This document shows, in pieces, positions 23,648 to 32,326 of a DNA stretch of 32,371 nucleotides (position 1 is its first letter; each line of letters starts with the position of its first letter). The notes below the pieces were generated by a model. The model did not search any database. It saw only the letters and a program-made list of their open reading frames with translations, and had not been told where the DNA came from. The position numbers and the translations under genes are program-made. Source of the stretch: Clostridiaceae bacterium UBA6085 (GTDB taxonomy: Bacteria > Bacillota > Clostridia > Clostridiales > Clostridiaceae). The stretch covers positions 1 to 32,371 of the forward strand of contig DIXH01000054.1 of assembly GCA_002428605.1 (NCBI GenBank), read 5' to 3'.

Positions 23648-24763
23648 TTACTTCGCCTCCTTTGCTTCATTTCGATGCATCCGATTCTTCAGGAACCTTC
23701 CTACCGCTGCGTTCATAACCATCGCAAATGCCGAGAAGTATATTATCACGGCGATCACAACGTCGATTATCTCAGGCTTGTAGCCCTGAAGGCTTGCAAG
23801 GGTCCCGCCTCTCTGGATGTGTGATATGAAGAGGGCGGAGAAGATTATGCCGAGCGGGTGAGAGTTACCGAGCAAGGCTACTGCGATTCCGTTGAAGCCC
23901 GCAGAAGCTATGATGTTTATCGGCTCATAGGTCATGCTGCTGCCTGTGATCCCTGATGGTGCTAGTATAGCAAAGGCTCCGCCGAGACCTGCCAGGCCTC
24001 CGGCTATTGCCATGGTCAGGATTATGTTCTTCTTTCCATTCATTCCGGCGTAGTCAGCTGCGAACTTGTTGAAACCGGTCGCCTTGAGCTCATAGCCGAA
24101 GGTCGTCTTCTGAAGAAGGATATACAGCAGTATTCCGATTATTATGGCAAAGATTATCGAAATGTTGACATTTGATCCGCTGATCCCAAGAGAGGGAAGC
24201 TGAACCGTTTGCGGCAGATAGTTGGTCCTTGTCTTTGAAGATACGTACATGGTTCCGTTGCTCTGTATGAGCATGTCAATGAGGTACATTCCTATGTAGT
24301 TGAACATGATCGAAGTGATGACCTCATTTACATTGAGCAGTGATTTGAATATGCCAGGGATAATTCCCCAGAGCATGCCGCCCACCATTCCTGCCACAAT
24401 GGCAGCTATCCAATGCAGGCTGCCAGGAAGCTTTACCATGAATCCGACATAGAGGGCAAAGAACATTCCCATGGTGTACTGTCCTGAAGCACCTATGTTG
24501 AAGAGTCCCATCTTGAAGGCGAAGCCAACGGCAAGACCGGTCATCATGATCGGGGTAGCGAAGTAGAAGACGTCGCCGAGTCGCTTGAAGCCTCCGGCCA
24601 TTACGTTGGTGAATCCGGCTATGGCGTTTCCAGCGTCAGCAGAGAGCATTACTATGAATCCAAAGACAAGTCCCAGGAATATGGCGAGAAGCGCTGAGGT
24701 GAAGGATGAGAATCCCTTGCTCTTGGTTATTTTCGTGATGTCAAAAGTCTTCTTATTCTCCAT
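23648..24763 (-). CDS. nupP: Nucleoside ABC transporter permease, first subunit
   Basis: A 371-residue permease with about nine spans. FKMGLFNIGASGQYTMGMFFALYVGF and NEVITSIMFNYIGMYLIDML are typical of the larger permease of nucleoside/BMP importers. ELKATGFNKFAADYAGMNGKK is the coupling segment. It overlaps the ATPase gene by 11 bases and abuts the second permease gene. AGGAG lies 7 nt before the ATG. Named by analogy with B. subtilis NupP (YufP). Confidence 0.87.
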   Translation of the reverse strand: MENKKTFDITKITKSKGFSSFTSALLAIFLGLVFGFIVMLSADAGNAIAGFTNVMAGGFKRLGDVFYFATPIMMTGLAVGFAFKMGLFNIGASGQYTMGMFFALYVGFMVKLPGSLHWIAAIVAGMVGGMLWGIIPGIFKSLLNVNEVITSIMFNYIGMYLIDMLIQSNGTMYVSSKTRTNYLPQTVQLPSLGISGSNVNISIIFAIIIGILLYILLQKTTFGYELKATGFNKFAADYAGMNGKKNIILTMAIAGGLAGLGGAFAILAPSGITGSSMTYEPINIIASAGFNGIAVALLGNSHPLGIIFSALFISHIQRGGTLASLQGYKPEIIDVVIAVIIYFSAFAMVMNAAVGRFLKNRMHRNEAKEAK

Positions 24764-26303
24764 GGCTGTTCTCCTTTGCCGTATTCCTCTTTGCGCCTGA
24801 CATGTACAGTCCGAGCTCTTCTACGGTTGTCTTCTTTGGATATAGTTCTCCCACGATCTCGCCCTCGTACATGACGAGGATCCTGTCACTTACATTCATG
24901 ACTTCATCAAGCTCAAGGGAAATCAGAAGCACGCCTTTACCTGCATCCCTGGTTGAAACCAGCTGCTTGTGGATGTACTCGATGGCACCGACGTCGAGTC
25001 CTCTTGTAGGCTGGACTGCCACAAGAAGCTCATGGTGCTTGTCTATCTCCCTTGCGATTATCGCCTTCTGCTGGTTTCCGCCTGACATGCTCCTGGCAGG
25101 GGTAACTGGTCCCTGTCCGCTTCTGACGTCATACTGGCTTATCAGCTTTTCGGCATACTTTCTCATGGAATCGAATCTAAGGAATCCTTTCTTCTGGAAA
25201 TCAGGCTGCCAGTACCTCTGGAGTATCAGGTTCTCTTCGAGGCTATAGTCAAGTACAAGCCCGTGCTTGTGCCTGTCCTCCGGAATGTGGCTCATTCCGG
25301 CTTCTGAACGGTTCCTGATCGTAGCTTTGGTTATGTCCTTTCCTGCCAGGGTGATCGTGCCCCCGGTCATCTTCTCCAGTCCTGTAAGAGCTGAAACGAA
25401 CTCTGTCTGTCCATTTCCGTCGATTCCTGCAAGGCAGACTATCTCACCTCTCCTGACATCAAAGGATACGTTCTTGACGGCATTGTTCTTGTGCGTCTTG
25501 GAAGGAACGATGACATTCTTCACTGATAGAACGACATCCTGCGGTTCACTTGGCTTCTTGTCAACGCTGAAGCTTATGTCCCTGCCTACCATCATCCTTG
25601 AAAGCTCTTCCTTTGAAGTGGACTTTACATCAACGGTACCGATATACTTGCCTTTCCTCAGGACTGTGCATCTGTCGGCAACTTCCTTGATCTCATTCAG
25701 TTTGTGGGTAATAAACAAAATGGACTTGCCTTCCTTTGCGAAGCCCCTCATTATCTCGAGGAGTTCCTTGATCTCCTGAGGAGTGAGCACTGCAGTAGGT
25801 TCGTCGAAAATAAGTATCTCGTTGTCCCTGTAGAGCATCTTGAGTATCTCGACCCTCTGCTGCATTCCGACGCTTATCTTCTCTATGACCGCATCTGGGT
25901 CTACCTTCAGTCCATACTGCTCGCTTAAGGCTATGACCTTGTCTCTTGCATCGCTTTCTTCCAGGAGTCCCATTTTCGTAGGCTCGACGCCAAGTATGAT
26001 ATTCTCAAGCACTGTAAATATCTCGACCAGCTTGAAGTGCTGGTGGACCATTCCTATTCCAAGGTTATTTGCATCGTTTGGATTGTGTATCTTTACAACC
26101 TGCCCGTTCTTCCTGATTTCGCCCTTTTCAGCCTGATAAAGTCCGAAGAGGACGCTCATGAGCGTGGATTTTCCTGCTCCGTTCTCACCGAGAAGAGCAT
26201 GGACTTCGCCCTTTTTCAAGTTAAGGGTGACATCATCGTTGGCGATGATGCCTGGAAACACTTTGGTTATGTTGCGCATCTCGATAATATAGTTATTTTC
26301 CAC
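24753..26303 (-). CDS. nupO: Nucleoside ABC transporter ATPase (double ABC domain)
   Basis: A 516-residue duplicated ATPase of the sugar/nucleoside importer class. First domain: Walker A GENGAGKST, signature ISVGMQQR, Walker B ILIFDEPTAVLTP. Second domain: degenerate P-loop GIDGNGQTEF, signature SGGNQQK, and Walker B LLVAVQPTRGLDVGAIE, where Q replaces DE. This asymmetry is normal for the family. The GTG at 26303 has GAGG 5 nt before it and gives the usual N-terminus (MENNYIIEMRNITKVFPG). A longer in-frame start at 26387 would read through the stem-loop at 26337-26367 and was rejected. Confidence 0.9.
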   Translation of the reverse strand: MENNYIIEMRNITKVFPGIIANDDVTLNLKKGEVHALLGENGAGKSTLMSVLFGLYQAEKGEIRKNGQVVKIHNPNDANNLGIGMVHQHFKLVEIFTVLENIILGVEPTKMGLLEESDARDKVIALSEQYGLKVDPDAVIEKISVGMQQRVEILKMLYRDNEILIFDEPTAVLTPQEIKELLEIMRGFAKEGKSILFITHKLNEIKEVADRCTVLRKGKYIGTVDVKSTSKEELSRMMVGRDISFSVDKKPSEPQDVVLSVKNVIVPSKTHKNNAVKNVSFDVRRGEIVCLAGIDGNGQTEFVSALTGLEKMTGGTITLAGKDITKATIRNRSEAGMSHIPEDRHKHGLVLDYSLEENLILQRYWQPDFQKKGFLRFDSMRKYAEKLISQYDVRSGQGPVTPARSMSGGNQQKAIIAREIDKHHELLVAVQPTRGLDVGAIEYIHKQLVSTRDAGKGVLLISLELDEVMNVSDRILVMYEGEIVGELYPKKTTVEELGLYMSGAKRNTAKENSHGE

Positions 26304-26336
26304 GATAACCTCTTCTTCCTTCCTGTTATTTTGGAC

Positions 26337-26367
26337 AAAAATAGGGGAAAACTCGCGCCTTCCCCCT
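26337..26367 (-). terminator. Attenuator-like stem-loop after the binding-protein gene
   Basis: On the minus strand, AGGGGGAA and TTTCCCCT form an 8-bp stem with one G-U pair, followed by AUUUUUG. It lies between the lipoprotein gene and the ATPase gene of the same operon, so it would reduce downstream transcription. Confidence 0.65.
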
Positions 26368-26421
26368 TTTGCTTTCCTTACTTGCATAAGGCGCAGGCCA
26401 ATATGCGAGCTGACTTTAAGT

Positions 26422-27576
26422 TTATCTTGTAGTTACAGCAACCTTAACGAGCTTGAGTCCGTCCTTAAGTTCTGCTGCAGTCGCATAGCCTGTCTCTGCT
26501 GCTACCTTGAGCTCACGGATAGGGTCTACGGTTCCCTTGGAAAGGCTCTCGTATGCCTTGTCGTATGCTGCCTTGTCAAATTTCTTGAATCTGTCGAATG
26601 CGTTTGCCTTTGTGTCGCCGATAACAGCTGTAGGAAGTCCTACGCCGTTGTTGGTAGCGTTGAAGTATGTGGACTTGCCGGCAAAGGTCGTCCAGCTGTT
26701 TGTCTTGTATATCGACTCAAGAACACTTATGACTGATGCTCCGAGTCCCTTCATTGCTGAAGTTATAACGGTCGGGCTGTCATATCTCTGGTCAACGTCG
26801 ACTCCGATTACCTTGGCATTTGCTTCGGTAGCTGCTGACATTACTGATTTTCCTACTGCTCCGCCTGCTGCGAATATGACTTCAGCACCTTCCTGGTACA
26901 TGGTCTTTGCAGTAGCCTTGTTGGTGTCGTTCTCTTCAAAGTTTCCTGTGTAGTGGTAGGTTACCTTGACCGCTCCATCAGCGAGTCCGAGTTCCTTGGC
27001 TGCATTCTCTGCTCCCTGAAGGAATCCGTATCCGAATGCCTGAACTGCAGGAACTGCCATTCCGCCCATGAAACCGAGCTTGGTCATTCCGTCTATTACT
27101 GCCGCATAGCCTGCAAGGTATCCTGATTCTTCTTCAGCATAGAATACGCTTGCTACGTTTGACTTTGTCTCGAAGGTCTTGTAGTCAGCTGTATGAGGTG
27201 CTCCATCAAGAAGTATGAACTTGACATCCGGATACTTTGTCTGAGCATCATACATTGGAACCTCGAACAGGAATCCTGGAGTGACGATTACCTTAGCTCC
27301 TCCGGTGACTGCAAGGTCTATGGCTGCAAGATATCCTGAATCAGATGCTTCCTCCGGCTTGTAGTACTTGTGAGTGATCTTGGCCTCTTCAGCGAACTTT
27401 ACTACGCCTTCCCAGGCTCCCTGGTTGAAAGACTTGTCATCGATGTTTCCCTTGTCGGTGATAAGCGCAATCTCAAATCCGCTTGGTGTAGTTGGGCTTG
27501 GTGTCTTCTCTCCGCAACCAGCAGCGACCATACCTACAAGCAAGATGGACATGACAATAGCCAGCATTTTTTTCAT
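26422..27576 (-). CDS. BMP-family nucleoside-binding lipoprotein
   Basis: A 384-residue substrate-binding protein. The signal peptide MKKMLAIVMSILLVGMVAAGC ends in a lipobox, with lipidated Cys21. A short Ser/Thr/Pro linker (EKTPSPTTPS) is followed by the BMP/PnrA domain (FEIALITDKGNIDDKSFNQGAWEG). It would be anchored outside the membrane and deliver nucleosides to NupOPQ. First gene of the operon, with GGAGG before the ATG. It matches the role of B. subtilis NupN and treponemal PnrA. Purine nucleosides are the most likely ligands, by family only. Confidence 0.92.
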   Translation of the reverse strand: MKKMLAIVMSILLVGMVAAGCGEKTPSPTTPSGFEIALITDKGNIDDKSFNQGAWEGVVKFAEEAKITHKYYKPEEASDSGYLAAIDLAVTGGAKVIVTPGFLFEVPMYDAQTKYPDVKFILLDGAPHTADYKTFETKSNVASVFYAEEESGYLAGYAAVIDGMTKLGFMGGMAVPAVQAFGYGFLQGAENAAKELGLADGAVKVTYHYTGNFEENDTNKATAKTMYQEGAEVIFAAGGAVGKSVMSAATEANAKVIGVDVDQRYDSPTVITSAMKGLGASVISVLESIYKTNSWTTFAGKSTYFNATNNGVGLPTAVIGDTKANAFDRFKKFDKAAYDKAYESLSKGTVDPIRELKVAAETGYATAAELKDGLKLVKVAVTTR

Positions 27577-27623
27577 ACGAAAAACCCTCCGTTTACTTCG
27601 TTCGACTTTCTGTCGTTGTCTTC

Positions 27624-27652
27624 ATTATAAGGATTTATACGTAAAATCACAA
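27624..27652 (-). promoter_or_regulatory. Promoter of the nucleoside ABC operon
   Basis: On the minus strand, TTGTGA (complement of 27647-27652), a 17-bp spacer, and a perfect TATAAT (complement of 27624-27629). The start codon lies about 48 bases downstream. A partial cre-like stretch just upstream (TGAAAACGATAAAT) lacks the conserved C. Confidence 0.75.
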
Positions 27653-27960
27653 CATTTATCGTTTTCATGCAGTATAAAAGAAATCTAAATTTATATGTTT
27701 TGAATATCAAACAATTAGATGCAATTTGCGTATTTTGAGTAAACAGCCCAGTAAATTTAGAATAGCGCAAGCAGTGGTGCGAATTGGTGAAGAATCGATC
27801 TTACATTGGAACTTTGAATTACATTCTCGAAAAAGGGAAAGTAGCTCAGTGGTTGATGTTCAGGCGATATCAAAAGGATTGCAGGCCCAAGAAAATAGGG
27901 CGGGAATGTGGAGAAATGGAAAAGCAGGATTTTCAAGATTTGAAAATGCGAAAAAAGATG
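27653..27960. other. Intergenic region with a weak short open frame
   Basis: About 300 AT-rich bases between divergent operons. A 73-codon frame, 27784-28005, begins at TTG or GTG without a ribosome site and runs into the bgl promoter. Its middle (GTLNYILEKGKVAQWLMFRRYQKDC) looks protein-like but I do not recognise it. It may be a gene remnant. No hairpin or RNA gene is seen. Confidence 0.4.
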
Positions 27961-27989
27961 TTGATGTTTTCTGGAATCACATGTAGAAT
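27961..27989 (+). promoter_or_regulatory. bgl operon promoter
   Basis: TTGATG at 27961-27966, a 17-bp spacer, and TAGAAT at 27984-27989. The predicted start near 27996 is about 15 bases before the RAT element. Confidence 0.7.
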
Positions 27990-28010
27990 GACAACAACGG
28001 AATAAAACTT

Positions 28011-28041
28011 GGACATGTGACTGGTAATGCAGGCAGGATCC
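28011..28041 (+). promoter_or_regulatory. RAT: binding site for the LicT antiterminator
   Basis: The element begins GGACATGTGACTGG, continues TAATGCAGGCAGG and ends ATCC. This is the conserved GGA..GTGACTGG....GCAGGCA layout of ribonucleic antiterminator targets of BglG/LicT proteins. Its 3' end overlaps the left arm of the terminator, so the two structures exclude each other. Confidence 0.88.
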
Positions 28042-28084
28042 GAAATGACGAATTCATTTGATTTGTCATTTTGGGTCTTTTTTT
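28037..28084 (+). terminator. LicT-controlled terminator
   Basis: GATCCGAAATGAC (28037-28049) pairs with GTCATTTTGGGTC (28065-28077) in a 13-bp stem with two G-U pairs, followed by seven T's (28078-28084). It lies 36 bases before bglF. Confidence 0.92.
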
Positions 28085-28120
28085 GTTCTGTGAGAAGAGG
28101 ATCATAAAGGAGAGGGAAAA

Positions 28121-29968
28121 ATGAACTACAGGCAAACCGCAACCGAAATACTGAAAAATGTTGGGGGAAAAGAAAACATATCCCATTTCGAGCACTGCTC
28201 AACGAGGCTCAGGTTCTCGCTTGTCGACAGCAAGAAGGCAGACGTGAAGAAGCTTGAGGCGACAGAGGGTGTAATGGCAGTCAAGATGACAGGCCAGTGC
28301 CAGGTCGTAATAGGCAACGATGTTGTAGAGGTATACGACGAGGTCATGAAGCTTATAGGGAATGAGGACCTTTCAGCACAGGCATCAGGAAAGCCAAAGG
28401 AGAAGCAGAAGCTTGGCACACTGATCCTTGACTTCATGGTAGGGGTCTTCCAGCCGCTCGTTCCTGCAATAGCCGGAGGCGGAGTCCTGAAATCTCTCCT
28501 TCTTCTTCTTTCAGTAGCAGGAATAATGAGCACTGGCTCATCCTCATACAAGATACTGAGCTATATCGGAGACGCTCCGCTTTACTTCCTGCCGATAATG
28601 GTCGCAATAACCACTGCAAACAAGCTTAAGGTAAACAGCCTCGTTGCTATGTCAGCGGTAGCGGCACTTATTCTTCCAAACATGACGGCTCTTCTCAAGG
28701 AAGGCACTCAGCTGTTCGGATTCGGAGTACAGAACATAGCATACGCTTACCAGGTTTTCCCGGCGATACTCACAGTGCTTCTTTATGCTCAGCTTGAGAA
28801 GTTCTTTACAAAGGTTTCACCTAAGTCGGTAAGGATATTCATGGTTCCAATGATGTCTCTTCTGGTCTCAGTACCAGCAGCGCTGTTGCTTCTCGGACCT
28901 CTTGGCTTCAACTTCGGACAGGGCTTCGCGGCAGTGATCCTCGCCATATTCGCAAAGATGGGCTGGATAGCTGTAGGTCTTCTTGCAGCGGTGCTTCCTT
29001 TCATGGTCGCTACAGGAATGCACAAGGCGATGCTTCCATATGCTATAACAACCTTTACGCAGCTTGGAAAGGAAATACTCTATCTTCCTGCATCACTTGC
29101 GCACAACATCGCTGAAAGCGGAGCATGCTTCGGTGTATCAATAAGGACTAAAGACAAGACACTCAGGTCAACTGCTATTTCAGCGGGAATCTCAGCGCTA
29201 TTCGGTATCACTGAGCCTGCACTTTACGGAGTAACACTCCAGAACAAGAAGGTCCTTGCCAGCGTCATTATAGGCTCCTTCGTAGGCGGATCCTATGTAG
29301 GTATCGTAGGACTCAGTGCATTCGCGATAGTAGGACCCGGACTTGCCAGCATCTCCTTGTTCATATCAGATACCGCACCTAACAATATAGTAAACGCAAT
29401 TATAGGATTCGCAATATCATTCGTGGTTGCTTTCGTGGCAGCCCTCATACTTGGAAAGGACAACTCCGCAGAGGCAGCAAAGGAATCCCTTGCAGCTACT
29501 ATAGGAGCAGAAGAGACATTCAGAAGCCCGCTTAATGGAACTGTAATATCTCTTTCAGACGTAAAGGATGATGTTTTCTCTTCAAGGGCAATGGGAGATG
29601 GTATAGCAGTCATCCCTTCGGAAGGCAAGCTGTACGCTCCGGTTGATGGAAAGATCGAGATGGTCTTCGAGACCAGGCACGCACTTGGAATGACAACCAA
29701 CAATGGGGCGCAGATATTGTTCCATGTAGGTCTTGATACGGTAAAGCTCGGGGGCAAGCACTTCGAAGCGAAGGTCAAAGTAGGCGATATGGTGAAAGCA
29801 GGAGACCTGCTCCTGGAATTTGACCTTGAAAAGATCGTTGCTGAAGGCTTCGACCCTGTAACTGTAGTGGTCGTGACCAACAAGGATGAATATGAGGTAA
29901 AGGTCAGGGAGATAACCAAGGTAAAGCATACCGATGCTCTAATGACTGTGACTGAGCTTGCGAACTGA
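28121..29968 (+). CDS. bglF: Beta-glucoside PTS permease EIIBCA
   Basis: Imports and phosphorylates aryl- or alkyl-beta-glucosides. The 615 residues are in the order EIIB (about 1-85; phospho-Cys26 in EHCSTRLRF), EIIC (about 105-450; FGITEPALYGVTL) and EIIA (about 475-615). His520 and His535 (RHALG...LFHVGLDTV) match the two active-site histidines of the glucose-type IIA. It is preceded by the promoter, RAT and terminator, so LicT should control it. AAGGAGAGG lies before the ATG. In E. coli BglF also phosphorylates the antiterminator; the same may occur here. Its IIA domain could serve MurP, which lacks one. Confidence 0.94.
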   Translation: MNYRQTATEILKNVGGKENISHFEHCSTRLRFSLVDSKKADVKKLEATEGVMAVKMTGQCQVVIGNDVVEVYDEVMKLIGNEDLSAQASGKPKEKQKLGTLILDFMVGVFQPLVPAIAGGGVLKSLLLLLSVAGIMSTGSSSYKILSYIGDAPLYFLPIMVAITTANKLKVNSLVAMSAVAALILPNMTALLKEGTQLFGFGVQNIAYAYQVFPAILTVLLYAQLEKFFTKVSPKSVRIFMVPMMSLLVSVPAALLLLGPLGFNFGQGFAAVILAIFAKMGWIAVGLLAAVLPFMVATGMHKAMLPYAITTFTQLGKEILYLPASLAHNIAESGACFGVSIRTKDKTLRSTAISAGISALFGITEPALYGVTLQNKKVLASVIIGSFVGGSYVGIVGLSAFAIVGPGLASISLFISDTAPNNIVNAIIGFAISFVVAFVAALILGKDNSAEAAKESLAATIGAEETFRSPLNGTVISLSDVKDDVFSSRAMGDGIAVIPSEGKLYAPVDGKIEMVFETRHALGMTTNNGAQILFHVGLDTVKLGGKHFEAKVKVGDMVKAGDLLLEFDLEKIVAEGFDPVTVVVVTNKDEYEVKVREITKVKHTDALMTVTELAN

Positions 29969-29987
29969 AATAGAGAGGAGCATACTG

Positions 29988-31448
29988 ATGAATAAAGGAT
30001 TTCCGGATAACTTCCTGTGGGGCGGCGCTATAGCCGCCAACCAGGTTGAAGGTGCATATGATGTTGATGGAAAGGGGCTGAGCGTCGCAGATGTTGCCAT
30101 GTACAAGCCGCATCTTGATGTAAAGGACTATGCGGGACATGTTGCAATAAGCTCAAAGACAGTTGAAAATGCCATAAATGACAAGGATTCTTCGAGCTAT
30201 CCGAAGAGGAGAGGAATAGACTTCTACCACCACTGGAAGGAAGACCTTGCTCTATTTGCTGAGATGGGCTTCAAGGCGCTCAGGGTATCAATAGCCTGGA
30301 CAAGGATATTCCCTACAGGCGAAGAAGAGATGCCAAATGAGAAGGGGCTTGAATTCTACGAGAACCTGTTCATGGAAATGAGAAGGCTCGGCATAGAGCC
30401 GATAGTGACCCTCTCCCATTATGAGATGCCGCTTTCCCTTAGCGTGAAGTACAACGGCTGGGCTGACAGAAGGGTGATCGGACTGTTCACCAGATTCTCA
30501 GATGTCTGCTTCACAAGATACAGGGACCTTGTAAAATACTGGCTGACGTTCAACGAAATCGATAGTATAATAAGACATCCGTTCACAACAGCGGGAATCA
30601 TTCCTGATAATTGTCCGGATGGAAAAGAAGAAGAGGTCGTATTCCAGGCGCTCCATCACCAGTTCGTGGCATCAGCCCTTGTAACAGCAGACTGCCACAG
30701 GATAATCCCTGGAAGCCAGATGGGCTGCATGCTCACAAAGCTTACGACTTATCCCAACACCTGCAATCCTGATGATGTTGAGCTTACACTCAAGAAGAAC
30801 CTCCTTAATCATTTCTACTCGGATGTTCAGGTATTTGGAGAGTATCCGGTATTGATCCTAAGGATGCTAGAGAATAAGGGTATAAGGATAGTAATGGAGC
30901 CGGGCGATGCAGAGATCCTTAAAAAGCATACAGTGGATTATGTTTCCTTCAGCTACTACATGTCCCTGACAGAATCTGCAAGGGACGGACTTGAGAAGGC
31001 CGCTGGAAATACGATACTTGGAGTCAAGAATCCGTACCTTCCTTCAACAGACTGGGGATGGCAGATCGACCCGAAGGGTCTGAAGATCTCACTTCTTGAA
31101 CTGTATGACAGATACAAGAAGCCTCTTATCATTGTTGAAAATGGAATGGGAGCTGTGGACAAGGTAGAAGCTGATGGCTCGATCCATGATGATTACAGGA
31201 TAAGCTACTTCAGGGAGCACATAAGATACATGAAGGAAGCGATCGAAGAGGGCGTTGAGCTCTTCGGATATACAAGCTGGGGACCGATAGACCTCGTAAG
31301 CGCAGGTACATCACAGATGTCCAAGCGATACGGATTCATATATGTAGACCAGGACGACGAGGGTAACGGCACGCTTGAGAGAAGCCGAAAGGACTCATTC
31401 TACTGGTATAAGAAGGTCATAGGAAGCAATGGAGCGGATTTGGACTGA
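29988..31448 (+). CDS. bglA: 6-phospho-beta-glucosidase, GH1
   Basis: Hydrolyses the 6-phospho-beta-glucosides delivered by BglF. A 486-residue GH1 barrel starting MNKGFPDNFLWGGAIAANQ. The acid/base is Glu190 (TFNE) and the nucleophile is Glu384 (IVENG). SQMSKRYGFIYVD supplies the Ser/Lys/Tyr phosphate-binding set that separates 6-phospho enzymes from plain beta-glucosidases. GAGGAG lies 7 nt before ATG 29988; in-frame starts further up overlap the end of bglF and have no ribosome site. The segment after NQVEGAYDVDGKG (VADVAMYKPHLDVKDYAGHV) is long, as in other Firmicute phospho-glucosidases. Second gene of the operon. Confidence 0.94.
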   Translation: MNKGFPDNFLWGGAIAANQVEGAYDVDGKGLSVADVAMYKPHLDVKDYAGHVAISSKTVENAINDKDSSSYPKRRGIDFYHHWKEDLALFAEMGFKALRVSIAWTRIFPTGEEEMPNEKGLEFYENLFMEMRRLGIEPIVTLSHYEMPLSLSVKYNGWADRRVIGLFTRFSDVCFTRYRDLVKYWLTFNEIDSIIRHPFTTAGIIPDNCPDGKEEEVVFQALHHQFVASALVTADCHRIIPGSQMGCMLTKLTTYPNTCNPDDVELTLKKNLLNHFYSDVQVFGEYPVLILRMLENKGIRIVMEPGDAEILKKHTVDYVSFSYYMSLTESARDGLEKAAGNTILGVKNPYLPSTDWGWQIDPKGLKISLLELYDRYKKPLIIVENGMGAVDKVEADGSIHDDYRISYFREHIRYMKEAIEEGVELFGYTSWGPIDLVSAGTSQMSKRYGFIYVDQDDEGNGTLERSRKDSFYWYKKVIGSNGADLD

Positions 31449-31477
31449 TCGAATAATACTCAAAAGAGGGCATTAGC

Positions 31478-32326
31478 GTGAAGAAGATCAAAAAGGTTCT
31501 GAATTCAAGCGTAGTAATAGCAGAAGACGAACAAAAGAGGGAATACATCCTGCTCGGCAAGGGCATAGGATATGGTCAGAAGGCCGGAAGCGAGATCCTG
31601 GAGCATCAGGCGGACCAGGTCTTCATACCTGTGGACAAGATCAAGACCGTAGGGTTCTTCGAGATACTCGATTCAGTGTCCCCTGAATTCCTTGAGATGA
31701 CACAGGATATCGTGAAGAAGGCTGAGGAGAAGCTGAATATTAAGCTCAATCCCGGAATATACTTCACGCTTATGGACCATCTGAACTTTGCCGTTGAAAG
31801 GTACAGAAAGGAAATCAACATAACCAACAAACTTTTTTGGGAGGTCAAGAACTACTACAGGGAAGAGTTCAAAATAGGGCTCTATGCCGTTAACCTTGTT
31901 AACGGGAGGCTTAATATAGATCTTCCGGAAGAAGAGGCTGCAAATATTGCATTCCATCTGATCAATGCCCAGGGCGAAGGCCAGGCATCGAAGGATGCCA
32001 TGAAGGCAGCCAAGATGACAGGCAACATAGTCAACATGGTGAGATACACGCTTAATGTCAATATGGATACTGAAAACATCCATTACACACGATTCGTGAC
32101 ACACGTCAAGTTCTTCGTGGAACGGTTTTTTTCGGAGAAGATGCTCACTGACGAGGATGATTTCCTCTACCATCAGATCTCAAGGTCCTATCCCAACGCC
32201 ATGAGAGGCGCATTCAAGATAAGGGACTACATAAAGCAGATCTACGAAAAGGACATTCCCAATGAAGAGCTGGTCTATCTGGCCGTACACATCCAGAGGC
32301 TCATCTCCTATAATCACCTTGACTGA
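31478..32326 (+). CDS. licT: LicT/BglG-family transcriptional antiterminator
   Basis: An RNA-binding antiterminator of 282 residues. The CAT domain is about 1-56 (MKKIKKVLNSSVVIAEDE, ILLGKGIGYGQKAG). Two PRD domains follow, PRD1 about 65-170 with His101 and His160, and PRD2 about 172-280 with His209 and His271. PTS phosphorylation of these histidines sets activity: PRD1 inhibits and PRD2 activates in LicT. The target is the RAT at 28011-28041. The gene is last in the operon, so it stimulates its own expression. The start is GTG or ATG-type at 31478 with GAGGG upstream. Confidence 0.93.
   Translation: MKKIKKVLNSSVVIAEDEQKREYILLGKGIGYGQKAGSEILEHQADQVFIPVDKIKTVGFFEILDSVSPEFLEMTQDIVKKAEEKLNIKLNPGIYFTLMDHLNFAVERYRKEINITNKLFWEVKNYYREEFKIGLYAVNLVNGRLNIDLPEEEAANIAFHLINAQGEGQASKDAMKAAKMTGNIVNMVRYTLNVNMDTENIHYTRFVTHVKFFVERFFSEKMLTDEDDFLYHQISRSYPNAMRGAFKIRDYIKQIYEKDIPNEELVYLAVHIQRLISYNHLD

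Noticed and set aside
27834..27905. tRNA-like phrase GTAGCTCAGTGGTTGA
   Set aside because: The D-arm cannot pair properly, and there is no T-arm (GGTTCGAAT) or acceptor stem.
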